From assembly GCA_041608535.1 (NCBI GenBank), contig JBFISM010000001.1, positions 1 through 64,000 on the forward strand: DNA of 64,000 nucleotides, in the 5' to 3' direction. The position numbers and the translations under genes are program-made. Each line of letters begins with the position of its first letter. The stretch's first letter is position 1. Shown here piece after piece: positions 9,491 through 18,118 of the stretch. The notes below the pieces were generated by a model that saw nothing but the letters and a program-made list of their open reading frames with translations, had not been told where the DNA came from and made no database searches. The stretch is from JBFISM01 sp041608535 (GTDB taxonomy: Bacteria; Actinomycetota; Acidimicrobiia; Spongiisociales; UBA5794).

Positions 9491-9518
9491 TGGAGGTGGG
9501 TGCGCACACCCACCTCCA
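9491..9518 (-). terminator. Hairpin after the LVIVD-repeat protein gene
   Basis: TGGAGGTGGGTG, a four-base loop CGCA and its exact complement CACCCACCTCCA form a perfect 12-bp stem. It lies about 20 bp past the stop of the leftward gene ending at 9537. There is no T-run, as is usual in actinobacteria, so it is called from stem strength and position. Confidence 0.7.
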
Positions 9519-9536
9519 ATCTGCGTCGCTGCTTGG

Positions 9537-10820
9537 CTACGGAATCGTGAACTCGGTCGTCTGCGGATTCAGATGATCGAGCTTGAGGGCGCCCGCCGTT
9601 GCTTTTCCGCTGAAGCGGAAGACGTTGAGTCCCTCGGTGATGTTCGTCTCGTAGATGAAGTTGTTGTACCAGTAGCTGGACCACGCGCCACCGAGGTCGG
9701 TGGGAACGATCGGCGGAGGATCCGAGTAGGCCAGCTCGACCGGATTCGCCGGGTCGGTGAAGTCGACGACGCTCGTGCCCGACTGATAGTTCCCGCTGAC
9801 GAGGATGTAGCTCCCGTTCGGCATCGGCACGATGTTGTAGTTGTGAACGGTGCAATTCTCGGTCGCCGACTGCGGTCGAGGAAGCGTCCACATACCGAGG
9901 AGGGCACCCGTGTCTGTGTCGAAGAACAACGCCGACTTGTCGATGTCGTCGGTCGTCTCCAGGCAGAACGGAGCCACGCCCCCACCGGGCTCGTGTCCAA
10001 ACACGATGACCTCGCCGTCCCAAGTGAAGATGGCCGAGTGCCCGATACCGACGCCGTCGACCTCACGCGAATAGAGGAGGTCGGGGTCGTCGAGCTCGCC
10101 GCTGATATCGAACACACTGAAACCGTCGTCGCCGGCGCAGGCCGCCTTCATGGCGTCACCGAGAATCACACCGGTGTCGTGGCAATCACGACCCCCGGCG
10201 TCGACGAAGCGCACATATTCAGCAGCGGCCGGATTCTCGAGCGGGACCTCGATGACATCGATACCGGGACACGCACTACCCGACGAGCTGTTGTAGATGA
10301 GCAGCCGGTTGTTCTCCAGATCCGGCACGCCCGTCGCCGTATGCGACCCACACGCGGTTGCAACGGCCCCGACCAGCTCAGGATCGCTCAGATCGCTGAT
10401 GTCGAAGATGTGGACACCCTCGAAACCGGCCGGAACCGTAAACCCGTCGCAGTCCTGGGTACCGGTGGCCGGCGAGTTCCAGGAACGCACCAATATGGTG
10501 TCCCACACGACGACGTCACCTTGGTTGCCGTTGCAGCTCGTGAACGAGACGTGCTTCGGGTTACCCGGCGCCGATATGTCGCGGATGTTGAACCCCTGCC
10601 AGTTGCCCTGGAACGCATACTTGCCCCAGAAGGCAATATCGGTATGGATGCTCTGTGGGCCGAAGAACAAGCTGGCAGGCTCTTCAATGTGACCCACCGG
10701 ATGCAAGTTCTTGGTTCTGGGGTCTTCGTCGTGCCCGGCACCCGCCGAACCAACCGGTGACAGTGCGAGCAAGATGGCCGTGAACGCGGCCATCACCGCA
10801 AGTCGTTTGGACGTGGACAT
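9537..10820 (-). CDS. Secreted LVIVD-repeat beta-propeller-like protein
   Basis: The chosen ATG at 10820 is preceded by AAGGGGG and gives a 427-residue protein starting MSTSKRLAVMAAF with a clear signal peptide ending near SAGAGHDED. The frame is open further upstream, but that extension lacks a ribosome site. The mature part repeats units such as GVHIFDISDLSDPELVGAV, FSVFDISGELDDPDLLY and TSVVDFTDPANPVELAY, the LVIVD pattern of extracellular beta-propeller-like proteins. Several His, Asp and paired Cys residues (SCNGNQGDVVVWD, SACPGIDVIEV, ACAGDDGFSVFDI) suggest disulphides or metal binding, which is inference. The role is unknown. It is distantly similar in design to the choice-of-anchor-B protein at 21595-23061. 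Confidence 0.75.
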   Translation of the reverse strand: MSTSKRLAVMAAFTAILLALSPVGSAGAGHDEDPRTKNLHPVGHIEEPASLFFGPQSIHTDIAFWGKYAFQGNWQGFNIRDISAPGNPKHVSFTSCNGNQGDVVVWDTILVRSWNSPATGTQDCDGFTVPAGFEGVHIFDISDLSDPELVGAVATACGSHTATGVPDLENNRLLIYNSSSGSACPGIDVIEVPLENPAAAEYVRFVDAGGRDCHDTGVILGDAMKAACAGDDGFSVFDISGELDDPDLLYSREVDGVGIGHSAIFTWDGEVIVFGHEPGGGVAPFCLETTDDIDKSALFFDTDTGALLGMWTLPRPQSATENCTVHNYNIVPMPNGSYILVSGNYQSGTSVVDFTDPANPVELAYSDPPPIVPTDLGGAWSSYWYNNFIYETNITEGLNVFRFSGKATAGALKLDHLNPQTTEFTIP

Positions 10821-10958
10821 AGAGGAGCCCCCTTTTCTCTCCGCCTCGCTCTGGTCCGAACCTACACGAGTGACGTGGTGGTCTGCGTGGGGCTCCACGA
10901 CGCAACCAGCACGAACGGACGGAGGACGCCTCATTCACACGGCCACTACCGGCGTCCT

Positions 10959-11219
10959 TCAGGCGATCCGCTTCATCTCTCTCTGGATCTCTTCTTCGCT
11001 GATGGGCCGCTCGAAGTACACCGCCCATGCGTTGATTGCGATCCCGACGCCCCAGCCTGCGATCGGCCAGATCGGCCAGAAGTACCCGCCACCCGACAGT
11101 GCCCAGATCAAGACCAGCATGCCGTTCACGATGAGATAGACCGACAGGTGGTTCCTGAAGTCCCGCTTGGCTTTGACCCGCTTCAACGCGGCATCGCGAG
11201 GACCGTGCATGTCGCTCAT
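10959..11219 (-). CDS. Small 2TM-domain membrane protein
   Basis: The ATG at 11219 sits behind AGGAGGTGAC and gives 86 residues. A charged N-terminus (KRVKAKRDFRNHLSVYLIVN) leads into two membrane helices separated by a short GGGYFWPIWP turn, and an acidic/basic tail ends the protein. This is the pattern of the 2TM domain (PF13239-like) found alone or fused to histidine kinases and LytTR regulators. No partner kinase lies nearby. It is divergent from the MFS exporter gene at 11400. A second protein of the same design lies at 38266-38556. Function unknown. Confidence 0.75.
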   Translation of the reverse strand: MSDMHGPRDAALKRVKAKRDFRNHLSVYLIVNGMLVLIWALSGGGYFWPIWPIAGWGVGIAINAWAVYFERPISEEEIQREMKRIA

Positions 11220-11399
11220 GTCACCTCCTCTCCTGTGCTCTCTCTGTCGCCAGCCTCGCGAGTGGCCATGCAAAGGGGTAGAGGCATACGTCCATACCGC
11301 AGCCGCACATGCTATGACCTGCAGACCCCGGGCCGCTGTGGGGCGGCTGAGCCGTACCAGCTGAACCCTATGGTTGGCCCGACTCGAGTAGGGACCGAC

Positions 11400-13070
11400 A
11401 TGACGATGCGCTCATCGATCGAACCGCTCCGCGTGCGGCGCTTTCGCGCCTTGTGGACCGCGTCGGTGTTCTCCAACGTCGGTACGTTCTTGCACGCCGT
11501 CGCTGCTTCGTGGGCCATGTTGGAGCTGACCGGTTCACCGCTCTGGGTGGGTCTCATGGCCGCATCGTCGACGCTACCGCTGCTCTTCCTCGCTCTTCCC
11601 GCCGGTGCCGTCGCCGACCTCGTCGACCGGCGACGAGTCTTGCTCGTCGCTCAGTCGATCATGGGAGTGGCGGCGACGGCCATGGCGGCCGCGTGGTACA
11701 CCGAGGCGATCAGCCCCGGTCTCCTCCTCGGCCTGGGTCTCGTGCTCGGTGTCGGGCTGGCATTGAACCAGCCGTCGTGGCAGGCAATGGTCCCCGATCT
11801 CGTGCCTCGTGGGATGGTCGCCGATGCGGTGGCGCTCAACTCCGTTGCCTTCAACGTTGCTCGGGCGATCGGTCCGGCACTCGGTGGGCTGATCGTCGCC
11901 ACCAGCGGTCCCGGGCTCGCTTTTACTCTCAACGCCGTGTCCTTCCTCGGGGTGATCGCAGTCGTCGCCGGGTTCCGCCCGGCGCATCCGGACGACCTGG
12001 ACGACGACACGATCGGCAATGCCATCGCCGTCGGCCTCAGGTATGCCCGGCATACTCCACCGTTCCGCCGCCTACTTGCGGTGGCGGCCGGCTTTGCGGT
12101 CACGAGTGCAACCTTGCAGTCGTTGCTCCCCAACGTCACCGCTGATGCGTTGGGCGGCAATGCGTCACTCTTCGGCTATCTGCTGGGAGCCATGGGTGTC
12201 GGAGCCCTGGTGGGGGCATTCAGCCGTCGGGCGGTCTTGGATCGGCTCGGCCGCTCGATGGTTCCCGGGGCGATCATCGTGTTCGGCTTGGCCGGGATCG
12301 TGGCGGGTGTGTCCCGCTCTGCCCCGTTGACCTTCGCTGCGCTGCTCCTGGCCGGCGTCTGCTGGGTCTGGTCACTCTCGACCCTCAACGCCACGGTGCA
12401 GCTCATGACTCCGCAGTGGGTGCGGGGCCGGGCCATGAGTCTCTACACGCTGGCTTTTGTCGGCTTTCTCCCGATCGGATCGATCATCGGGGGCGCCGTC
12501 GGCGATGTGATCGGGGCGGCCGAGGCAGTGGCGGTGATGTCGGTGGGAACCGTTGTGCTCGGCGCCACTGTTGCATCGGTGGGAATCCCTCGCCTCGGCG
12601 ACAGCGCTCCGGTGGCACCACCGCCTGAGTGGACCACGCAGCCGCACACGGAACGATTCCGCGGCGGACCGGTCATGGTGATCAACACCTGGCTCATTCG
12701 CCACGAAGAGCTGGCCGAGTTTCTCGATGTCATGCACGAGCTGCGCACCATCCGGCTTCGCACGGGGGCCTACCGGTGGCGTCTCTATCGCAATGTCGAA
12801 GACCCGCACCGGATGTCTGAATTCATGGTGCTCGCATCGTGGGAGGACCACATTCGTCAGCATCAACGGATCGACGCCGCGGCCGTCGACGTGATCCGCC
12901 GTGCGTCGCAATTCGACCGCACCGGCGGACCGACGACCCGGCACCTCGTAGCCGTGGATCCCGACGAACAGCCGGAGTGGGAAGCGTTGCTTGCGGTGCA
13001 CGACGACCTGCACGCCACCGATGGCTCGATCCCGCTCGACGCCGGCGACACACAACCAGAACCCCGGTGA
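11400..13070 (+). CDS. MFS exporter with C-terminal ABM-like domain (MFS_3 type)
   Basis: The 556-residue product starts at the ATG at 11400, followed by RFRALWTASVFSNVGTFLHAVAASW, typical of the enterobactin-exporter-like MFS_3 family. About twelve hydrophobic segments fill residues 15-400, with the cytoplasmic loop ADLVDRRRVLLV between helices 2 and 3. Residues about 425-525 form a soluble antibiotic-biosynthesis-monooxygenase-like (ABM) domain (FLDVMHELRTIRLRTGAYRWRLY), as many MFS_3 members carry. An earlier in-frame ATG at 11370 is possible, but the ribosome site is weak for both. It probably exports a small hydrophobic compound. It is not adjacent enough to assign to the NRPS-like cluster. 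Confidence 0.85.
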   Translation: MTMRSSIEPLRVRRFRALWTASVFSNVGTFLHAVAASWAMLELTGSPLWVGLMAASSTLPLLFLALPAGAVADLVDRRRVLLVAQSIMGVAATAMAAAWYTEAISPGLLLGLGLVLGVGLALNQPSWQAMVPDLVPRGMVADAVALNSVAFNVARAIGPALGGLIVATSGPGLAFTLNAVSFLGVIAVVAGFRPAHPDDLDDDTIGNAIAVGLRYARHTPPFRRLLAVAAGFAVTSATLQSLLPNVTADALGGNASLFGYLLGAMGVGALVGAFSRRAVLDRLGRSMVPGAIIVFGLAGIVAGVSRSAPLTFAALLLAGVCWVWSLSTLNATVQLMTPQWVRGRAMSLYTLAFVGFLPIGSIIGGAVGDVIGAAEAVAVMSVGTVVLGATVASVGIPRLGDSAPVAPPPEWTTQPHTERFRGGPVMVINTWLIRHEELAEFLDVMHELRTIRLRTGAYRWRLYRNVEDPHRMSEFMVLASWEDHIRQHQRIDAAAVDVIRRASQFDRTGGPTTRHLVAVDPDEQPEWEALLAVHDDLHATDGSIPLDAGDTQPEPR

Positions 13071-13151
13071 CGAGCAGGGAGCGGCCCGGAGCGAAGACGC
13101 CGCCGCCCAGGGAGCTGGCAACCGCAGACATGAGAGAGAACGGAGCGGACG

Positions 13152-13574
13152 ATGAGCACTGATTCCGGCGGAGCGGTGGTACGACAGTTGCGACTCGTCG
13201 TGGAGACCGACGACTTCGATGCGGCCGTTGGCTTCTACCGGGAAGTCCTTGCCATGCCCGAGGAGTTCGCCGTCGACAGCGAGGGGGGCGCCCGAGTCGT
13301 GGCGCTCCAAGCGGGACGAGCGACTCTGGAGATCATCAACCCGGCACAGCGTCGCCTCATCGACGAGCTGGAGGTCGGCCGTCAGGTGAGCCGTCGGATC
13401 CGGGTGGCCTTCGAAGTCGATGACGTAGCGAGGACCACCGACGATTTGGTGCAGGCTGGAGCCGAGCTCGTCGCCGCACCCACGGAGACGCCGTGGATGT
13501 CACGCAACTCCCGCCTCGAGGCGCCGGCCGGTCTCCAGATCACCCTGTTCGAGGAACTTGCCGCCGACGCGTGA
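13152..13574 (+). CDS. VOC (glyoxalase-like) family protein
   Basis: The 140-residue protein has the single-domain VOC layout: RQLRLVVETDDFDAAVGFYREVL at the N-terminus, a central RRIRVAFEVDDVARTTDDLVQAGAEL module starting the second half, and SRLEAPAGLQITLFEE at the end. The ATG at 13152 follows GAACGGAGCGGACG, a moderate ribosome site. The usual C-terminal DPDGN motif is replaced by EAPAG, seen in some extradiol-type or resistance-type VOC proteins. It follows the MFS exporter on the same strand with an 81-bp gap and may share its transcript. Substrate unknown. Confidence 0.8.
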   Translation: MSTDSGGAVVRQLRLVVETDDFDAAVGFYREVLAMPEEFAVDSEGGARVVALQAGRATLEIINPAQRRLIDELEVGRQVSRRIRVAFEVDDVARTTDDLVQAGAELVAAPTETPWMSRNSRLEAPAGLQITLFEELAADA

Positions 13575-13625
13575 ACGGCGCCGCGGCCGAGCGACGAATC
13601 TCGCCACCCCGGAACCGCACGCCGA

Positions 13626-13655
13626 GAGGGGCCGGATGCGTGCACCCGACCCCTC
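13626..13655. terminator. Bidirectional terminator hairpin between convergent genes
   Basis: GAGGGG and the next bases pair with a matching arm ending CCCCTC, giving about a dozen pairs with two wobbles and a short loop. It lies between the end of the rightward VOC gene (13574) and the end of the leftward secreted-protein gene (13679), so it can serve both. A short T-containing stretch follows on the plus strand. Confidence 0.65.
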
Positions 13656-13678
13656 GTCGTTCCGTTCGTTGCCCGGCG

Positions 13679-14932
13679 TCAGTTGAGCGGGCAGCCCAGC
13701 TCGTTCTGTGACTCGAGCAGGTTCTTCACACCCTCGAAGTCACCACTGGCATAGGCACCTTGCACCAACGCCGTGACCTCAGCCGCCGAATAGAGGTAGT
13801 CGACCGAGCTCGATGCGTTGAGCAAGGCCGCCACGGCGTGGCGGGCCAACGCTTTCTCGCCGCCTCCCTTCGCTTGGAGCGCCGTCAACAGCGTCCAGTT
13901 GGTGGTCGGGGCGACACCGAAGGTCGTCCCGAAGTTGTCGCCCGGGGAGTAGCCGAGCCACGAGTCGAAGTGGTGCTCCTGCTTCCAGTACCCCGGGGTG
14001 CACCCTTCGCCACCACCGTCCGGCGGGGTGACCGGCACCGAGAGACCGGCACCGAGCCACACGAACGAGGCGGGCAGATCGGGACGCGGTTCCCCACTCG
14101 GCGACGGGTCATTGGACAGCGCCTGAACTGTCAACGACGTCGCACCGGCCGGGATCGTCACATCGACTACGAAGACGTCGAACTCTGCGCCCTGGGTGCT
14201 CTGGAACGGGGTGTCGATCACGATCGGCGGACCGCCATCGATCGAGATCTCCACAGAGTTGGGTCGGACCTCGTCGATGGTCACCGAGCTGGCGAACAAC
14301 GTCAGCGTCGCCGTCCGGTCGACACCCTCGGCGGCGAAGCCGAACGTCTGCGGGACCGTCGTATCGAGGGTGGGATCGAAATTGATGAACGCCAGGTCGT
14401 TTCCATCTCGCAACTGCAGATCGGCGGCGGTTCCATCGTCGTAGACCACGATGGCACCGGCGCCGTTGTTGTTGCGGCTGTAGTTCATGTCCGAGATCGT
14501 GAGCGTGGACGTGCCGGGGCTCACCAATCCCAGCCCGGTGATGTCGGCCCGATAGGTGGTGCTGAACGCCTGGGTGAAGAACCGAGTCGGACCACCGATG
14601 AGCGTGCCGGTGACCGCGTTGCCGTTGACCGAGACGGTGGGATCACCAGCATCATTGGTCAGCGAGAAGCCTTCCCAATAGAGCAACACCTGCTGGACGG
14701 TGGCCCCGGCCGGCACGACGACGTCGAAGGAACCCGACGCAACGAGCTCCATCCCCACGCCGCCGGAGGCGAACCCAGATCCGCCGGCGATCGGAATCGA
14801 TGGTGGACCCAACGTCTCCGTACCGTCGGCAAAGGCCGCGGTCTGGATGGACAGTACGAGTGCGAGTGCGCCGAAGAGCGCAAAGAAGCGGCGGAAGCCG
14901 CGTCGTGGCTGAAGCACCACAACCCCCTTCAT
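13679..14932 (-). CDS. Secreted protein with CTPGYWK motif and beta-rich repeats
   Basis: The 417-residue product has an N-terminal signal (RRGFRRFFALFGALALVLS, cleavage near AFADGTE). Residues about 60-300 look beta-rich, with repeated phrases such as VVVPAGATVQQVLLYWEGF and VTIPAGATSLTVQAL, like DUF3344/choice-of-anchor extracellular modules. After a proline/glycine linker (VTPPDGGGEGCTPGYWKQ) comes a C-terminal module with CTPGYWK, then FDSWLGYSPGDNFGTTFGV and a helical tail ending in a second cysteine, which may form a disulphide with the first. CTPGYWK modules recur in actinobacterial exported proteins but have no assigned function that I know. It is probably envelope-associated or released. 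Confidence 0.75.
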   Translation of the reverse strand: MKGVVVLQPRRGFRRFFALFGALALVLSIQTAAFADGTETLGPPSIPIAGGSGFASGGVGMELVASGSFDVVVPAGATVQQVLLYWEGFSLTNDAGDPTVSVNGNAVTGTLIGGPTRFFTQAFSTTYRADITGLGLVSPGTSTLTISDMNYSRNNNGAGAIVVYDDGTAADLQLRDGNDLAFINFDPTLDTTVPQTFGFAAEGVDRTATLTLFASSVTIDEVRPNSVEISIDGGPPIVIDTPFQSTQGAEFDVFVVDVTIPAGATSLTVQALSNDPSPSGEPRPDLPASFVWLGAGLSVPVTPPDGGGEGCTPGYWKQEHHFDSWLGYSPGDNFGTTFGVAPTTNWTLLTALQAKGGGEKALARHAVAALLNASSSVDYLYSAAEVTALVQGAYASGDFEGVKNLLESQNELGCPLN

Positions 14933-15056
14933 TCGGGCCCGGGTGGGATCCGGACCTCCCCATGGCTTGCAAGTGTAGGGGGCGGTGTCGCTGCCGGGCC
15001 TGGGTCGCTCGACTCATTTGTCGTCGAGACCGGTGTCCTGCGGTCTGGCCGGGACG

Positions 15057-16298
15057 CTATTCGCCGGTTTCGCCGTCGATTGCTTCGCGCAGTAGATCGG
15101 CGTGGCCGTTGTGGCGGGCGTACTCCTCGATCATGTGGGTGAGGATCCACCGCAGATTGACGGTCTCCCCATCGTCTGCGGTGCGCAACGCCCGCCGGTC
15201 GAGCCCTCCAGCGGCAATGGCGTCGGCCACCAGGGCGCGGGACCGTCCCACCGCCGTCCGCCACAGCCGACGCAGCTCCTCGGGGGCATCGTCGCCTGCG
15301 GAGTGGAACTCCCAGTCGCGATCGGCGGACCAGTCGACCGTGTTCCACGGTGGCGACAGCTCCCGGTTGTGCAGCCACCGAGAGAACCAGGAGTCCTCCA
15401 CGTACGCCATGTGCTTGAGCAATCCGCCTAGCGACAACTCCGACTCGGCGATGCGAGTGCTCAGTCCTGAAGCATCGAGACCGTGCGCCTTCCACTCGAG
15501 TGTGGCTCGCTGGTACTCGAGGAATCCCAGCGTTGTGGGAGTCTCGGCAGCGTCACTCGGCGGATGCATTCGACCGAACTCGTCGACGTAGGGCTCATAT
15601 GCTCGCTGTGCGAGAACGAGGCCGAGCTCCTCCGGTCTGGTGAGCTGGGGCCAATGGCCGGTGGGCACGGCAACGTACTCGACGTGGCGCATCCGGGCCA
15701 GCTCGCGGACCGGCTCCAGGTCTCGCTCGAGCCACCCCTGCAACATCTCTGCGGTGAATTCGGTGCACACCACGGTTGCTGGAACGCCGTAGCGACGATC
15801 GTCCTCCAACCGCACCGGCTCGGTGGTGAGACTCGCGGGTGAGGGAATGGCCCGGCTGCGAAAGGCCGTACGCGCCTCGGCGTCCAGATCTCGCAGATCG
15901 GCCTCGTCGAAATCGTCCCAACTCGGAAGAAGCAGATCGCCTCCATCCGTGGGGAAGCCTGCAACGATCGGATGACCGTCTGCGGCCGCAAACCCGCCGA
16001 CATAGACGACGCGGGCAACCCGCTCCGGACGTGCATCGAGGGCGGCGTGCGCCACAGCGGCGCCTGCCGAATGGCCGACGAGGAGCACCGCACCGTCTGC
16101 CGGGTCGCAGGCGTCGATCTCGCTCACCACCGCGCCGACGACATCGTCGAGCGTCACCTGGGATCGGTCGGCATCGGTCGAGTGCATACCGGGGAGGGTC
16201 AGCGGATGGGGGCGATGGCCCTCGTTCTCGACGACGGTGGCCACTTGGTGCCAGCTCGCCGCATCGAGCCACAGGCCGGGAACCAGGATGATGTGCAT
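15057..16298 (-). CDS. Alpha/beta hydrolase fused to a DinB/DUF664-like domain
   Basis: The ATG at 16298 has GGAGG seven bases upstream and gives 413 residues; the open frame extends further but without a ribosome site. Residues 1-230 are an alpha/beta hydrolase (MHIILVPGLWLDAASWHQV, nucleophile in GHSAGAAVAH, late histidine in PTGHWPQL). Residues about 245-405 match the DinB/DUF664 four-helix family: LEWKAHGLDASGLS, LGGLLKHMAYVEDSWF and THMIEEYARHNGHADLLREAI, with the spaced histidines that bind metal in mycothiol-dependent relatives. Each half is common alone; the fusion is not familiar to me. A role in thiol-dependent detoxification is possible but unproven. Confidence 0.82.
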   Translation of the reverse strand: MHIILVPGLWLDAASWHQVATVVENEGHRPHPLTLPGMHSTDADRSQVTLDDVVGAVVSEIDACDPADGAVLLVGHSAGAAVAHAALDARPERVARVVYVGGFAAADGHPIVAGFPTDGGDLLLPSWDDFDEADLRDLDAEARTAFRSRAIPSPASLTTEPVRLEDDRRYGVPATVVCTEFTAEMLQGWLERDLEPVRELARMRHVEYVAVPTGHWPQLTRPEELGLVLAQRAYEPYVDEFGRMHPPSDAAETPTTLGFLEYQRATLEWKAHGLDASGLSTRIAESELSLGGLLKHMAYVEDSWFSRWLHNRELSPPWNTVDWSADRDWEFHSAGDDAPEELRRLWRTAVGRSRALVADAIAAGGLDRRALRTADDGETVNLRWILTHMIEEYARHNGHADLLREAIDGETGE

Positions 16299-16682
16299 CG
16301 GCGGCCTCCAACTCGGAACGGGCCGGCAGCGTTCGCAACCTACCATTCGAAGCTCGCGGGCGGGCCTTGAGACCGGCCACCTCCATGACCCGACCAAGCC
16401 GTCCTCAGAGACGGTCGAAGAGATGGTCTTCGCCGAACGTCTGTCGTTCTCGGCGTGGTACGAAGCTTGGCTATCCGCCGGAGAACGGCAGCTGAAAGGA
16501 CACGGCTGGCGCCGGTGTCACGCAACGGGCCGCGATGCGTCTCGACGACGAGGCCATCCCGGTAGCATCGAGGCAGCGGGCCCGGTGGAGGGACTGGGCT
16601 CGGGTAGGACAACGGCCGATCGAGCGATGCTTGTCGGAGATGCATCGTGCCGGTGCGGCCACGGTGATGAGCGGGTGGGGGA
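16299..16682. other. Divergent promoter region, no gene seen
   Basis: This 384-bp gap separates the leftward hydrolase-DinB gene from the rightward CPBP protease gene. No open frame here looks like a protein or has a good ribosome site, and I see no strong palindrome or consensus promoter. It must contain both promoters. Confidence 0.5.
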
Positions 16683-17402
16683 ATGCAGGCCAGACCGAGG
16701 TGGACGTTCGGGCAGTTTGCGCTGCTCTTCATGTGGTGGATCATCGGTGCGATGGTGGGTGGAGCCATCGTGGTGATTCGGATCATCGACGTCGATGCGA
16801 TCGCCGCGGGGAATCCGCCGGATCTCACTGCGCTCTCCACTGCGGATGTTGCGATCCTTCTGCTGGCGCAGTCGACGGGCGCAGCCGGTTATCTCCTCTA
16901 CCTCTCGGTGCGCCACGGGACGGCCAATTGGGCCAACGACTTCGGGTTACGGCTCGTGCCCTTCCGTCTCAGCGGGATCTTCATCGGTCTCGGTCTGCAG
17001 ATCCTCGTCGTCGCCATCACCGCAGCGTTGACACCACTTGGTCGGGCCACCCAGGCGGTCACGCAGGAGCTGGTCGACGCCCACACCGTGGCGTCGCAGA
17101 TCCTCATCGGTTTTCTGATCGTCGTGCTGGCACCGATCATCGAGGAGATCATGTTTCGCGGCGTGTTGCTGTCGCGTCTCTACCTCTCGCTTCCCGCAGC
17201 GGCCGCCGTCATGATCTCGGCCCTGGCGTTTGCCGCCATTCACCTGGGTGACGCCAACGCGTGGGCGCTGCCCGGACTCGTTACCGCCGGAATCGTGCTC
17301 GGCTGGTTCACCATCCGCGATCGCGACTTGAGCCGTGCAGTCCCGATTCACATGGGCTTCAACCTGACCGCCGTGGTCGCGCTGTTTGCGCTCCCCATGT
17401 GA
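16683..17402 (+). CDS. CPBP-family intramembrane metalloprotease (CAAX protease-like)
   Basis: The 239-residue membrane protein has roughly seven hydrophobic segments and the Abi/CPBP hallmark EEIMFRG (motif EExxxR) near residue 157, followed by the second conserved histidine in ALAFAAIHLG and a third near IHMGFNLT. Those are the usual catalytic glutamates and metal ligands of CPBP (Rce1-like) proteases. The ATG at 16683 follows GGTGGGGG. Family members cut prenylated proteins in eukaryotes and serve bacteriocin self-immunity or peptide maturation in bacteria. No bacteriocin gene is visible next to it, so the substrate is unknown. Confidence 0.88.
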   Translation: MQARPRWTFGQFALLFMWWIIGAMVGGAIVVIRIIDVDAIAAGNPPDLTALSTADVAILLLAQSTGAAGYLLYLSVRHGTANWANDFGLRLVPFRLSGIFIGLGLQILVVAITAALTPLGRATQAVTQELVDAHTVASQILIGFLIVVLAPIIEEIMFRGVLLSRLYLSLPAAAAVMISALAFAAIHLGDANAWALPGLVTAGIVLGWFTIRDRDLSRAVPIHMGFNLTAVVALFALPM

Positions 17403-17491
17403 AACCCCGAGCCGGCAAGCTACCGTCGCTGCGGGTGTGAGAACCTGGGCCACGGGGTACAGCTCACGCAGCGCACGGGAAAGGACCAAGT

Positions 17492-17998
17492 GTGGCCGGC
17501 GACGTCGTCGATCTCATCTTGCAGGATCATCGGAAGTTCGAGTCGCTCCTCCGCGACATCCGCAACGTCGAGGCCGACCGCGCGGCAGCCCTCGTCGAGC
17601 TGGCCGCCGTCCTGGTGGCGCATGCTGAGGCGGAAGAGAAGGTGGTATACCCAGAGTTGCGGCGGAAGGACGCTGTCGATCAGGAGGAAGTGGAGCACTC
17701 CGAGGAGGAGCACGCCGAGGGCCACGATGCACTGCTGGCGGTGCTCGAGGTGAGTGATCCCGATGCCGACGCGTTCGGGCATGCCGTGGAGCAGCTCACC
17801 AGGGAGCTCGCCCACCACATGGACGAGGAGGAACGCACGGTGCTCAATCCGGCCCGCACCGACGTCTCCGCAGACGTGCGCCGGGAGTTGGGTCGTGCCT
17901 TCATGGAAGAGCGGCAGCGGCAGCTGGACAGCGATTGCGGCTCGATCGAGAACGTACGGCGCCTCGTTGAACGCGCCGAGGCCGGCGGCAAGCTCTGA
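17492..17998 (+). CDS. Hemerythrin HHE-domain protein
   Basis: The GTG start at 17492 follows GGAAAGGACCAA. The 168-residue protein shows the four-helix hemerythrin pattern: DHRKFESLL with H13, HAEAEEKVVYPEL, HDALL after an acidic histidine-containing run (EEVEHSEEEHAEGH), and HHMDEEERTVLNPA. Spaced His and Glu residues of this kind bind a di-iron centre that senses or binds oxygen or reactive nitrogen species. The last 30 residues are a charged tail outside the domain. It follows the CPBP gene by 89 bp on the same strand but is probably an independent stress protein. Confidence 0.88.
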   Translation: MAGDVVDLILQDHRKFESLLRDIRNVEADRAAALVELAAVLVAHAEAEEKVVYPELRRKDAVDQEEVEHSEEEHAEGHDALLAVLEVSDPDADAFGHAVEQLTRELAHHMDEEERTVLNPARTDVSADVRRELGRAFMEERQRQLDSDCGSIENVRRLVERAEAGGKL

Positions 17999-18118
17999 AT
18001 CGCGGATCCCGACCGTCGCAATTGGGGAGGTGCATGGCTTCGCACCGCGTGAGCAACCCATGCCGACTGCCCGCCGGCTGAGAGCGGCCGCCCGCACCCG
18101 CGGTGTGGCCACACGGCC

